Assembly (NCBI RefSeq): GCF_019890935.1
Contig: NZ_CP082333.1
Location: 398,001 to 462,000, forward strand
Reading direction: 5' to 3'
Length of the DNA stretch: 64,000 bases
Source: Exiguobacterium acetylicum
Lineage (GTDB): Bacteria; Bacillota; Bacilli; Exiguobacteriales; Exiguobacteriaceae
This document shows, piece by piece, positions 1 through 8,189 of this stretch. The notes beneath the pieces are model-generated. The model worked only from the letters and a program-made list of their open reading frames with translations, had not been told where the DNA came from and searched no databases. The stretch's first letter is position 1, and each line of letters opens with the position of its first letter. The position numbers and the translations under genes were made by a program.

Positions 1-1873
1 AATCGTCAATACGTATAAGACAGCAGGGCGTACATTACTCATCAGTGGTCTCGCTGTTCTTGTCGGTTTCTCAGCGATCGGTTTTGCGGACTTCCCGATC
101 TTTAAGTCATCGGTCGCCGTTGCGGTTGGGATTGCCGTACTCTTACTTGTCTTGTTCACACTTGTCCCATTCTTCATGGCCACATTAAAAGAAAAGCTAT
201 TTTGGCCATCGAAGAAGGCAGCGAGTCACCAGGATAGCAAGCTCTGGGCACATTATGGTGGCTTGTCGATTCGTCGTCCGCTGCTCGCGATGATCATCGT
301 TGCGATCGTCACGGTCCCGACACTCTTTACGTATGATGACGACCTCTCGTTCAATACCGTCGATGAGATTGGTGCGAAGTATGAGACGGTCAAAGGACTC
401 AATGCGATCTCGGATGGATTTGGGGCAGGTGAGTCGCTCCCGGTCAATGTCATCCTGAAGAGTGATGATGATTTGATTACTGAAAAAACAGTTCCTTATG
501 CGGAACAACTCAGTCGTGAACTGGTGAAGATTGATGGGGTCAAATCGGTTCGTTCGATTTCTCGTCCGACAGGCGAAGTCATCAACGATTTCTACGTCGA
601 TCGTCAATTAAAACAAGTTGCTGATGGCATGAAAGAAGCAACAGCAGGTCTTGGGGACGTTCAGTCTGGTCTGACGACAGTGGAAGATAATTTGAATGGG
701 ATTACAGGACAGCTACCGGCAGGAGATGCGGCTTCAGCAGGTGCGAGTCAGTTGCAACAAGCAGCAGACGGACTTGGGCAGATCAACCAACAATTGACGC
801 TCGTCGGTCAAGGTCTACAGTCGACACAAAACATTCCGCAAACTGTTGGAACATTAAATGCCTTGTCTGGTCAATTGAGTCAAGTTCAAGCTGGCATTAG
901 TCAAGCAGCAAGTGGGATTGCGTCTCAAGGTGCGCAAGCGGGTCAACTCGGAAGTGGGTTGACGCAACTCGCGGATGGTGTCGGTCAGGCAAACGCAGGA
1001 TTAACGAAAATCGAAAGTGGTCTTGAAGACATTTCCGACCTTCTGACCGAGATGGGACAAGCGACATCGATTCGGGGGACTGGTGTGTTCGTTCCAAAAG
1101 ATACGCTGTCGGATAAAGCCTTTAAACCAGCGATTGATCGTTACGCAATCGATCAACAGACGGGATTGAAGTTCGAAGTCATTCTCGAAGATGATCCGTA
1201 TTCACCGGAAGCGATTCAAACGGTCGCTGCCATCAAAGAGACGACAGCGAAGACAATCAAAGGGACACCGTTTGAAGACAGCACCGTTGCATATGGTGGG
1301 ATTTCAAGCGTCAACAGTGATTTAAACGATACGTCGAAAGCCGATTTCAAACGAACAGTGACGGTCATGCTGATCAGTCTCTTCGTGATTCTAGCAATCA
1401 TGTTCCGTTCGTTGATCATGCCGTTGTTCATGATCGGTTCGTTATTGCTGACGTATTATACGTCGATGTCGATCGCAGAGCTGATCTTCGTCAATGGACT
1501 TGGATATGACGGTATCAGTTGGGCCGTTCCGTTCTTCGGATTCGTCATGTTGATCGCCCTTGGTATCGACTACTCGATCTTCTTACTCGACCGATTCCGG
1601 GAAGAGACAATTAACGGACTTGATACGAAGGAAGCGATGTTCCTGTCGATGAAAAAGATGGGATCTGTCATCATCACGGCAGCAATCATTCTTGCAGGAA
1701 CGTTCGGGGCGATGATGCCGTCTGGTGTCTTGAGTCTCGTTCAAATCGCGACGATCGTCATCACAGGTCTACTCTTATATGGTTTGATCGTCTTACCGCT
1801 CTTGATTCCAGCGATCACGGTATCGTTTGGTAAAGGGGTCTGGTGGCCGTTTCGACCAAACGCTAAAAAATAA
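1..1873 (+). CDS. MMPL family (RND-type) exporter, C-terminal part, 5' truncated
   Basis: The reading frame is open from the window edge (codons from base 2), so this is the C-terminal part of a larger protein; internal TTG or ATG codons are not the true start. The visible part has an end of one membrane bundle, a long extracytoplasmic loop rich in Gly, Gln, Ser and Ala with heptad-like GL/AxGL repeats (roughly 675-1040 in DNA), then a second membrane bundle with the typical GIDYSIFLLDRFREE segment of MMPL proteins. Such proteins export lipids or drugs using proton motive force. Substrate is unknown. A rho-independent terminator follows directly. Confidence 0.85.
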   Translation, partial: IVNTYKTAGRTLLISGLAVLVGFSAIGFADFPIFKSSVAVAVGIAVLLLVLFTLVPFFMATLKEKLFWPSKKAASHQDSKLWAHYGGLSIRRPLLAMIIVAIVTVPTLFTYDDDLSFNTVDEIGAKYETVKGLNAISDGFGAGESLPVNVILKSDDDLITEKTVPYAEQLSRELVKIDGVKSVRSISRPTGEVINDFYVDRQLKQVADGMKEATAGLGDVQSGLTTVEDNLNGITGQLPAGDAASAGASQLQQAADGLGQINQQLTLVGQGLQSTQNIPQTVGTLNALSGQLSQVQAGISQAASGIASQGAQAGQLGSGLTQLADGVGQANAGLTKIESGLEDISDLLTEMGQATSIRGTGVFVPKDTLSDKAFKPAIDRYAIDQQTGLKFEVILEDDPYSPEAIQTVAAIKETTAKTIKGTPFEDSTVAYGGISSVNSDLNDTSKADFKRTVTVMLISLFVILAIMFRSLIMPLFMIGSLLLTYYTSMSIAELIFVNGLGYDGISWAVPFFGFVMLIALGIDYSIFLLDRFREETINGLDTKEAMFLSMKKMGSVIITAAIILAGTFGAMMPSGVLSLVQIATIVITGLLLYGLIVLPLLIPAITVSFGKGVWWPFRPNAKK

Positions 1874-1883
1874 GAACTAACCA

Positions 1884-1918
1884 AACCGGGTTCGTCTTCT
1901 AGATGAACCCGGTTTTGT
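1884..1918 (+). terminator. rho-independent terminator after the MMPL gene
   Basis: A 10-bp perfect stem AACCGGGTTC/GAACCCGGTT is followed by TTTTGTC, 10 bases after the MMPL stop codon. Confidence 0.85.
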
Positions 1919-1957
1919 CATGACGTATACTAAGGGCAGATGATAAGGAGGTAGAGC

Positions 1958-2806
1958 ATGCAACACTTCAAACAACTGACTTCACGGATTTGGTATCAGA
2001 CACCGGTCAGCGAGACGGACCGCCCGATTCTCGCCGTCGTGCGTGGAGAAAAGCATCAATTGATGATCGATGCGGGAAACTCGTCAGCTCATGCAGCACT
2101 ATTCTTAGAAGAAATGAAGACACACAATCTTGGATCACCTGACTTATTGGCATTGACCCACTGGCACTGGGATCATATTTTTGGCATGAAACATCTTAGT
2201 CTGCCGTCGATCGCGACTAAGCAAACGATTACGCATATGAAGGAGATGCAACCCTACGCTTGGACGGATGAAGCATTACAAGAACGAATGGATCAAGGCA
2301 TCGAGATTCCATTTTGTGCGGACGCGATCAAGCTTGAGTATGGTGCGACGCGCGATATCGAAGTCGTCTTACCGACAATCGGCTTTGAAGGACAACTGGA
2401 TCTTGATTTGGGCGGCGTGCAGTGCCAATTGATTGAAGTTGACAATGATCATTCTCCAGGAAGCCTACTCGTCTACATCCCGGAAGAACGTGTTGTGTTC
2501 TTGGGTGACGCGATGTATGCTGATATCTTTTCGCCGAAATGGAATTATACGGTCGAACGGACGACGCATTTATTAGCGGCGCTCGATCCTCTAGAGGTCG
2601 ACTATTATATCTGGTCGCATGGAGAAGCGATGCCGAAGTCAGAATTTGAAAAAGAGGTTCAGATATTGCGTCGAGCCATTCACGTAACGGAAGCGACCGG
2701 AGGACGACTGAAGGATATGCGGACCTTATATGCAGAAGAGACAGGACGGTCGTTGACAGAAGATGAGACCGAAACATTGATTTATTTCGCAAATGGAACG
2801 AAATGA
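1958..2806 (+). CDS. MBL-fold metallo-hydrolase
   Basis: This 282-residue protein has the metallo-beta-lactamase signature THWHWDH (HxHxDH zinc-binding motif) at about residues 67-73, plus later conserved His and Asp positions (NDHSPGSLLVY, FLGDAMYAD). The fold binds two metal ions and hydrolyses esters, thioesters or phosphoesters. No feature points to a particular substrate. The ATG follows a good site (AAGGAGG) at 8 bases. It is probably monocistronic, lying between a terminator and a low-coding gap. Confidence 0.8.
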   Translation: MQHFKQLTSRIWYQTPVSETDRPILAVVRGEKHQLMIDAGNSSAHAALFLEEMKTHNLGSPDLLALTHWHWDHIFGMKHLSLPSIATKQTITHMKEMQPYAWTDEALQERMDQGIEIPFCADAIKLEYGATRDIEVVLPTIGFEGQLDLDLGGVQCQLIEVDNDHSPGSLLVYIPEERVVFLGDAMYADIFSPKWNYTVERTTHLLAALDPLEVDYYIWSHGEAMPKSEFEKEVQILRRAIHVTEATGGRLKDMRTLYAEETGRSLTEDETETLIYFANGTK

Positions 2807-2884
2807 CAGATCATAACAAGGAATAGGATGGTGGATGTCGAAATAAATGTAGTACTACAAGCTTATTAAAGGGAGCGGTACTGT

Positions 2885-3013
2885 ATGACGAAGCCAAGAT
2901 TCGAACGGGATGAAACCGTCGATCGCGTCTTTTTTGGGAAGGCAGGTATCTTCTCATTTATAATCATCGTCGGAGGCATTCTCTATCTACTATATGATCT
3001 ATATCTACAATGA
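2885..3013 (+). CDS. Small single-pass membrane protein, 42 aa
   Basis: This ATG-initiated frame encodes 42 residues. It has a charged N terminus (KPRFERDETVDR), one hydrophobic segment of about 18 residues (roughly residues 22-39, IFSFIIIVGGILYLLYDL) and ends in YLQ. A GGGAG site lies 9 bases before the ATG, and a hairpin plus T-run begins at the stop codon. The organisation (RBS, short frame, terminator) supports a real gene. I do not recognise a family, and function is unknown. Confidence 0.6.
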   Translation: MTKPRFERDETVDRVFFGKAGIFSFIIIVGGILYLLYDLYLQ

Positions 3014-3039
3014 CCGGGACGGATGCGTTCCGGTTTTTT
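3013..3039 (+). terminator. terminator of the small membrane protein gene
   Basis: Stem CCGGGACG/CGTTCCGG (one G-U pair) with a short loop is followed by TTTTTT. It begins at the last base of the stop codon. Confidence 0.75.
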
Positions 3040-3121
3040 GAATTCAGGGGAGTGCACAAAAACCAGATATTGGGTAATAACTTGCGTGAGGCTGTTCGAT
3101 GAAGGTGAGAGGAGATGTCGG

Positions 3122-3826
3122 ATGAAACGAATTCAAATTGCGGATTTCGATCGACGCATGCCATCGATTGAGCTGGTCGAAAAGGACGATCACTATGAAG
3201 CGATGCTTGTTCCGAGTTATGACCATACGTATCCTTCGACACAAATCCGGACGATCCGCTTAGCGGATATCTCCGTCAATCTGATTGTGACTCCGCAAGA
3301 AACACTGCTTGTTTCTGCGCTTTTTCATAAACCGGTTCAAGTGACGGATATTGTGTCCTGGATGCAGCTGTATACGATTAGTTTTGCCCAGTCGGATGAG
3401 ACTGGTTATTTCGTCGAACAAGCAGATGAAATTTTAGAAGTCGTCTTGTATCAGAAACATCCGATCGTCATCGCGACACGTGGTCAGGATCGATTGTATT
3501 ACGATACGACGGGAGCGATCGAGGTCCGACGGGCGATGAATGAATCAGTCGGCGAGCGTCCGTTGCTTTATTTGAATGGGGAAGCCTGGTACGGTGTGCC
3601 ACGTCTGACGTTTAATCGCATGAAGGATGAGTTACATGTCAACGGCACATTTTTATATGCGGACTATATGGATGCACACCATGGAAAAATCGGTTTCTTT
3701 CGCGAGAATGATCCGTCTCAACCGATCGTCTTGTTGGTCGGGCAAGCCATCGTCGAAATCGAACTGACCGAGAATCCGGATGGTTCACGTGTCTTGATCT
3801 TGGAACAACCATACGATGAAGCATGA
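3122..3826 (+). CDS. Uncharacterised protein, 234 aa
   Basis: I do not recognise this family. The frame is open further upstream, but the ATG at 3122 (MKRIQIADFD) is preferred because GAGAGGAG lies just before it. The product is soluble, acidic and beta-strand rich by composition, without signal peptide, membrane segment or obvious catalytic motif. It has conserved-looking aromatic patches (YLNGEAWYGVPRLTF, FLYADYMDAHHGKIGFF). It stands alone between two terminators and upstream of a ROK regulator. A 14-base sequence AGTGCACAAAAACC occurs both before (3051) and after (3828) the gene. Confidence 0.7.
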   Translation: MKRIQIADFDRRMPSIELVEKDDHYEAMLVPSYDHTYPSTQIRTIRLADISVNLIVTPQETLLVSALFHKPVQVTDIVSWMQLYTISFAQSDETGYFVEQADEILEVVLYQKHPIVIATRGQDRLYYDTTGAIEVRRAMNESVGERPLLYLNGEAWYGVPRLTFNRMKDELHVNGTFLYADYMDAHHGKIGFFRENDPSQPIVLLVGQAIVEIELTENPDGSRVLILEQPYDEA

Positions 3827-3831
3827 AAGTG

Positions 3832-3866
3832 CACAAAAACCGTTCAGCAGATGAACGGTTTTTGTG
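3832..3866 (+). terminator. strong terminator between the orphan gene and the ROK regulator
   Basis: A perfect 15-bp stem (3832-3846 with 3852-3866) closes a 5-base loop (GCAGA). The descending arm itself carries TTTTTGTG, and the ascending arm carries CACAAAAA, so it can work in both directions. Confidence 0.85.
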
Positions 3867-3936
3867 TGAGACCGTGAAATCCCTTACAAAATATGCGAAG
3901 ATAGTAAAGAGACAGACCAAAGGGGTTGAGGGGGAC

Positions 3937-5097
3937 ATGGCGAAAGAAACACCGCGTAATTCTAAATGGATGCGTTCCTATAATCGAGCACTCGTCTTGC
4001 GACTGATCCGGATGCATCAACCGATTTCGCGGGTCGAGTTAGCACAACGGACGAACTTGACGAAGCCGACGGTATCAAACATCGTCAGTGAATTGATTGC
4101 AGAACAACTCGTGACGGAGCGAGAGCTTGGGGTATCGAACGGGGGACGAAAACCGATCATGCTCGAACTCGTTGCAACAGAGCAATACGTCATCGGTATC
4201 GATGCAACAAGCCATCAGTTCATCGGGGTCGTTGCGGATTTAAGTGGCAATACGATTCATGAGTCCGAAGCCGTGGGACGCTTTGAGACGAATGAAGAAC
4301 TGATTGAAGCCATCGGTCGCTTATGCGAGACCTTGATTGCACAGACACAAGGACGGGGAACGATTCACGGTATCGGCATCTCCGTCCACGGGATGGTGAA
4401 TCCGGAGACAGGTGTCATTCTTTTTGCTCCACGTTTCCATTTGCATGACGTTGAACTGAAGGTACAACTCGAAGCACGCTTTGACTATCCTGTTTTCATC
4501 GAAAATGATGTCCGGGCACTCGCTTCGTTTGAGTTGTTGTTCGGTGAAGGTGTCGGGGTTGAACAATTCTTCTATCTCTATGCTGGGGAAGGCATCGGGG
4601 GTGCTTATGTGCTCGACGGACAGCTTGTCGACGGACAACATCATATTACGGGAGAGGTCGGGCATATGCGCCTTGATCTCGATGGTCCGATTTGCTCGTG
4701 TGGGAACCGAGGATGTCTTGAAGCGTTGGCAGGCGAAAAAGCATTGTTACGGGATTATGCTGTCGTTGATCCACAAGTCTCGACGCTTACTGATTTGCGC
4801 AAGCGATTGAACGAGAGAGACGAGCAGGCGGTTCGTGCGTATGAACGGGCAGGGGAATATATCGGAATCGGTGTCTTGAATACGATTCATCTCTTGAATC
4901 CACGCCGGATCTTACTTGGGGGACCGATGTTCGAGCTCGCACCTACGATCGTTGATCAAATCAAGGAACGGGTCGAGCACACGGCGTTGACCGCTGCTTC
5001 ACGTGAAACCGATGTCAAGATGGTCCCGTGGGGTGAAAAACAGGGAGCGCTCAGTGCTGCTGCCCTTGCAACGAACAGTTTATTTCAAACGATTTAA
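3937..5097 (+). CDS. ROK-family transcriptional regulator (XylR/NagC type)
   Basis: This 386-residue protein has an N-terminal winged helix-turn-helix (about residues 33-55, SRVELAQRTNLTKPTVSNIV) and a C-terminal ROK sugar-kinase-like domain. The zinc motif GHMRL...CSCGNRGCLE lies at about residues 245-265. ROK repressors release DNA when a sugar binds. The start MAKETPRN at 3937 is chosen because an in-frame upstream ATG at 3823 lies inside the previous gene and terminator, while AGGGG/GAGGGGG sites lie just before 3937. It precedes the galactoside operon and is the likely local repressor. That link is inference from position. Confidence 0.88.
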   Translation: MAKETPRNSKWMRSYNRALVLRLIRMHQPISRVELAQRTNLTKPTVSNIVSELIAEQLVTERELGVSNGGRKPIMLELVATEQYVIGIDATSHQFIGVVADLSGNTIHESEAVGRFETNEELIEAIGRLCETLIAQTQGRGTIHGIGISVHGMVNPETGVILFAPRFHLHDVELKVQLEARFDYPVFIENDVRALASFELLFGEGVGVEQFFYLYAGEGIGGAYVLDGQLVDGQHHITGEVGHMRLDLDGPICSCGNRGCLEALAGEKALLRDYAVVDPQVSTLTDLRKRLNERDEQAVRAYERAGEYIGIGVLNTIHLLNPRRILLGGPMFELAPTIVDQIKERVEHTALTAASRETDVKMVPWGEKQGALSAAALATNSLFQTI

Positions 5098-5100
5098 TAA

Positions 5101-5147
5101 GCCGATTCTATGTCTTGCGAACCAGCAGGAGATGGAATCGGTTTTGT
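5101..5147 (+). terminator. probable terminator of the ROK gene
   Basis: Stem CCGATTC/GAATCGG encloses a long loop of about 26 bases and is followed by TTTTG, four bases after the stop codon. The long loop makes it weaker than others here. Confidence 0.55.
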
Positions 5148-5165
5148 TATTCAAAAATAATTTAA

Positions 5166-5179
5166 TGAAACCGTTTACA
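5166..5179 (+). promoter_or_regulatory. cre site (CcpA operator) on the galactoside promoter
   Basis: TGAAACCGTTTACA matches the cre consensus TGWAANCGNTNWCA at every position. Its last six bases are the putative -35 box, so bound CcpA would block RNA polymerase. This predicts glucose repression of the operon. Confidence 0.8.
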
Positions 5180-5203
5180 AACCAAAAAGTGATATGCTAT
5201 AGT
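5174..5203 (+). promoter_or_regulatory. promoter of the galactoside operon
   Basis: TTTACA (5174-5179) and TATAGT (5198-5203) are separated by 18 bases, a fair sigma-A promoter. It is the only good candidate between the ROK terminator and the first operon gene. Confidence 0.65.
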
Positions 5204-5213
5204 CGATGTAAAG

Positions 5214-5238
5214 TTAGATAATAAATTTAATTTACTAA
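5214..5238 (+). promoter_or_regulatory. candidate ROK operator
   Basis: An imperfect AT-rich dyad runs from TTAG to CTAA, centred near 5226, just downstream of the -10 box. ROK/XylR operators are AT-rich dyads of this size and position. Assignment to the neighbouring ROK protein is inference. Confidence 0.4.
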
Positions 5239-5318
5239 GTTCATGGTCAACTAAGTGGAGGTGGATGCAGGTTAGCAGGGGCTAATCAAGCTGAAGCAGG
5301 AAAGGGAGGCATCGCGCA

Positions 5319-5801
5319 ATGGAACCACACGATCCATGGGTTTCGTACCGTGAAGCTTTCGGGCGTTACGGAGCAATCCGCGGTTTTTATTTTCATCGGT
5401 CGACGCAACAGATGACAGAACAGGGTCCAGGCGATGTCCCGACAGACGAGCAGGATATCGTGCTCGTCCGACCACGACGTGACGGTGTGTTTCAATTCCG
5501 GATGTCATCGGTACAAGGGGTCCTGACGATCCGTTCATCCGAGCTACACATTCGAAAAAATGAGAGCGGATACATTGAATTACGCGCACTCATGCAACAC
5601 ATGCGCTCTGCCGGTTGTTTGACGCTCGGTGGGGAGTTATATCTCTTCGTCCGACCGGATGTTGATACGCTGGCGTATCGTCTTCGATTGATTGCCCGCG
5701 TATTGATTCAGCTACAGGGAATGCCGATTCAGACGAAGGTGATCGAAGAATGGTGCAAACAAGCACAAATTGAAGGGGAACACGCTAGACGATACGCTTG
5801 A
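5319..5801 (+). CDS. Uncharacterised first gene of the galactoside operon, 160 aa
   Basis: I do not recognise this 160-residue protein. It has no signal peptide or membrane segment. The N-terminal half is rich in aromatic and Arg residues (PWVSYREAFGRYGAIRGFYF), the middle is beta-like, and a C-terminal helix-rich part (DTLAYRLRLIARVLIQLQ) may dimerise. The site AAAGGGAGG lies 10 bases before the ATG. It is the first gene after the CcpA-controlled promoter and ends 29 bases before the binding-protein gene, so it is co-transcribed. A regulator or an accessory sugar-sensing role is possible but not shown. The leader also has a hairpin TTAGC-AGGG-GCTAA at 5272-5285. Confidence 0.7.
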   Translation: MEPHDPWVSYREAFGRYGAIRGFYFHRSTQQMTEQGPGDVPTDEQDIVLVRPRRDGVFQFRMSSVQGVLTIRSSELHIRKNESGYIELRALMQHMRSAGCLTLGGELYLFVRPDVDTLAYRLRLIARVLIQLQGMPIQTKVIEEWCKQAQIEGEHARRYA

Positions 5802-5830
5802 CTACTTACACATAAAAGGGGAGCTCTTAC

Positions 5831-7141
5831 ATGAAATTCAAAAAAACGAAACTCGTTGCTGCAGCATCTGTCCTGACATTATCCGCATTCCTTGCTGCTT
5901 GTGGTGGAGAAGACGAGCAACAAACGAAAACGAAAGACGGTAAGACGATCGTCACATGGTGGGGCTGGGCGCCACAACCTGAAGCGGGGAAAGCAGTCGT
6001 TGATGCGTTCAACGAATCGCAAGACAAATACGTCGTTCAATTCAAACGCTACAGTGAAGACTATGAAAAACAATTACAAGTCGCGATGTTGTCAGGTAAG
6101 GGTCCAGACATCATCGGTCTAAAAGAACCGATGATCCAACAGTACAAGGATCGTGTCGTACCGGTTGATTCGTACATGGATAAAGCAGCCGGCAAAGGCT
6201 GGAAAGATAAGTTCGTCGAGCTTGGAATCGAACAGACGACACTCGACGGTAAACAATACGCGGTCCCAATCGGTTTCACAGGTCAAGCGTACTTGATGTA
6301 CAACAAGACGATGCTCGACAAATACGGCGTGACACCACCGAAGAACTATAAAGAAACAGTCAGCGCAGTCAAGAAGATCAAAGACTCAGGCGATAAAGTC
6401 ATCCCACTCATGCTCGGAGCAAAAGATGCGTGGATCGATATCGACGTCTACAACGTCCTCAGTCACCAAGTGGCGCCAGGTTACATCCAAAAAGTTCTTT
6501 CGGGTGAAGCGAAGTGGACAGACGACGAGATGGTTAAAACAGCACAAATCTGGCAAGACCTCTTCAAGGATAAAGTCTTCCAAGAAGGTGCACTTGGTCT
6601 AGCGACATACAATGACGGGATGAACCAGTTCTTCGATAAAAAAGCAGCGATGTGGGTCATCGGTTCATGGGAAGCACACTCGATGACGACGAAAGAGAAA
6701 AAAGAAAAATGGAAAATCGATGATGAGCTCGGATTCGTTCCACTCCCGAACTTAGCAGGCGGAACAGAGCAACCCGTCATCGCATCGATCGACATGGCAC
6801 TTGGTGTCAACAAAGAGTCAAAACAACAAGAAGGTGCAGCGGAGTTCATCGCCTTCATGAGCCAAGGAAAAGGACAAGAAGTCTACATGGGTGAGTTCGA
6901 GATGGCACCTGGCATCAAGGACGTCAAAGTCGATTCAGATGCTGCCTTCACATCGGAAGGTGAAAAAGAGTCGTACAAGATGTTGAACGACACATTAGCA
7001 AAAGCGGTTGCTAGCCGTGGTATCCGGGATACGAAATTAAACGATATCCTCGGTAAGGAACTTCAAAACATCGCGACAGGACAAGATCCGAAAGAAGCAT
7101 TACAACGCGTTCAAGACGCAGCGGATCAATCAGCGAAATAA
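5831..7141 (+). CDS. Sugar ABC transporter substrate-binding lipoprotein
   Basis: This 436-residue family 1 solute-binding protein starts with a lipoprotein signal: basic MKFKKTK, a hydrophobic core, and the lipobox LAAC with the lipidated Cys at about residue 24. The mature part begins with a disordered Glu/Gln/Lys linker and has the typical TVTWWGWAPQPE-like start and the VPIGFTGQAYLMYNK region. It binds a sugar outside the membrane and delivers it to the two permeases encoded next. Operon context with alpha- and beta-galactosidases suggests a galactoside or galacto-oligosaccharide ligand. A stem-loop follows the stop codon. Confidence 0.9.
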   Translation: MKFKKTKLVAAASVLTLSAFLAACGGEDEQQTKTKDGKTIVTWWGWAPQPEAGKAVVDAFNESQDKYVVQFKRYSEDYEKQLQVAMLSGKGPDIIGLKEPMIQQYKDRVVPVDSYMDKAAGKGWKDKFVELGIEQTTLDGKQYAVPIGFTGQAYLMYNKTMLDKYGVTPPKNYKETVSAVKKIKDSGDKVIPLMLGAKDAWIDIDVYNVLSHQVAPGYIQKVLSGEAKWTDDEMVKTAQIWQDLFKDKVFQEGALGLATYNDGMNQFFDKKAAMWVIGSWEAHSMTTKEKKEKWKIDDELGFVPLPNLAGGTEQPVIASIDMALGVNKESKQQEGAAEFIAFMSQGKGQEVYMGEFEMAPGIKDVKVDSDAAFTSEGEKESYKMLNDTLAKAVASRGIRDTKLNDILGKELQNIATGQDPKEALQRVQDAADQSAK

Positions 7142-7152
7142 GACTCGACAGT

Positions 7153-7185
7153 GAAGTGGTACGCCTGCGTGCCACTTCCTGATTT
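7153..7185 (+). terminator. intercistronic stem-loop after the binding-protein gene
   Basis: A stem of 11-12 pairs, GAAGTGG.ACGC with GCGT.CCACTTC, is followed by CTGATTTTT. In ABC importer operons such a hairpin commonly ends part of the transcripts or protects the 3' end, giving more binding protein than permease. The downstream genes lack another visible promoter. Confidence 0.6.
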
Positions 7186-7213
7186 TTGGACTTGAGGAAA
7201 GTGGGGAATCCAT

Positions 7214-8176
7214 ATGCAGACAGAGCGACAGGAATTGCCGATTAAACCAAAAGCAGAACCGCTCCAGCCGGTAGCGACACGTACGCCTGCGCCAAAGAAG
7301 AAAAAGAACATGAAGCGGAACATGGTCGGATGGGCGTTCGTTGCCCCGATCGTCTTGTTCGTCGTCAGCTTCATCTATTATGGGATCTTCTATAACGCCT
7401 ATAACTCGTTCTTCTCGTGGGACGGAATCTCGTTTGACAAAGCGTTCGTCGGACTCGACAACTATGCTGAGATGTTCCAAGATCCAGACTTCTATCTCTC
7501 GCTGAAGAATACGTTCATCTTCACGATTTTAACAGTCACGATCCAAGCCGGTATCGGTCTTGTCTTGGCGTACTTCCTGCATACACCGGGACCATTGCGG
7601 ACGGCGATGAAGTCAGTCTTCTTCTTCCCGGTCGTCTTGAGCCCTGTCGTACTCGGTGCGGCATTCTCACAAATCTATGATTTCCAGTTTGGTTACATCA
7701 ATGAGTTCCTCCGTGCGATTGGTCTCGGTAGCCTCGAACAGAACTGGCTCGGTGACCCGGATATCGCGCTTTATTCCGTCATTGCGATCAACATCTTCCA
7801 GTGGACGGGTTCTTCAATGGTCATGTACTACATGGCGATGTTGACGATTGAGAAGGAAATCTTCGAAGCAGCAAAAATCGATGGAGCCGGATTCTTCCGG
7901 ACGCTATGGAGCATCGTCTTCCCGAACTTGAAAGGAACGACGTTCACACTTTCGATCCTCGGTGTCATCGGTGGTCTGAAGACATTCGATTTAGTCTGGA
8001 TCACGACAGCCGGCGGACCGGGATCGTCGACGGAGTTCATTTCGACTTATCTATTCCGGAAATCGATGTTGCAACAGGAAGTCGGTTACTCGAGTGCTGT
8101 TGCCATCATCCTGTTGACGATTGCCTTGCTCATCACGTACTTCCAATTGCGCGTACAAAAGAAAATGGATAACTAA
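7214..8176 (+). CDS. Sugar ABC transporter permease (MalF-like)
   Basis: This 320-residue membrane protein has a basic, Pro-rich cytoplasmic N terminus (KKKKNMKRNM) followed by about six membrane segments. The EAA-type coupling loop appears as EIFEAAKIDGAGFFRTLWSIVFPNLK at about residues 215-240. It forms the translocation pore together with the next permease. The ATG at 7214 follows GAGGAAAGTGGGGAA. It is 72 bases from the binding-protein gene. Confidence 0.9.
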   Translation: MQTERQELPIKPKAEPLQPVATRTPAPKKKKNMKRNMVGWAFVAPIVLFVVSFIYYGIFYNAYNSFFSWDGISFDKAFVGLDNYAEMFQDPDFYLSLKNTFIFTILTVTIQAGIGLVLAYFLHTPGPLRTAMKSVFFFPVVLSPVVLGAAFSQIYDFQFGYINEFLRAIGLGSLEQNWLGDPDIALYSVIAINIFQWTGSSMVMYYMAMLTIEKEIFEAAKIDGAGFFRTLWSIVFPNLKGTTFTLSILGVIGGLKTFDLVWITTAGGPGSSTEFISTYLFRKSMLQQEVGYSSAVAIILLTIALLITYFQLRVQKKMDN

Positions 8177-8189
8177 GGAGGAACGACCC

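Noticed and set aside
152-154. TTG as start of the MMPL gene
   Set aside because: The frame is open through the left window edge and the upstream codons encode a continuing membrane segment, so the gene starts outside the window.
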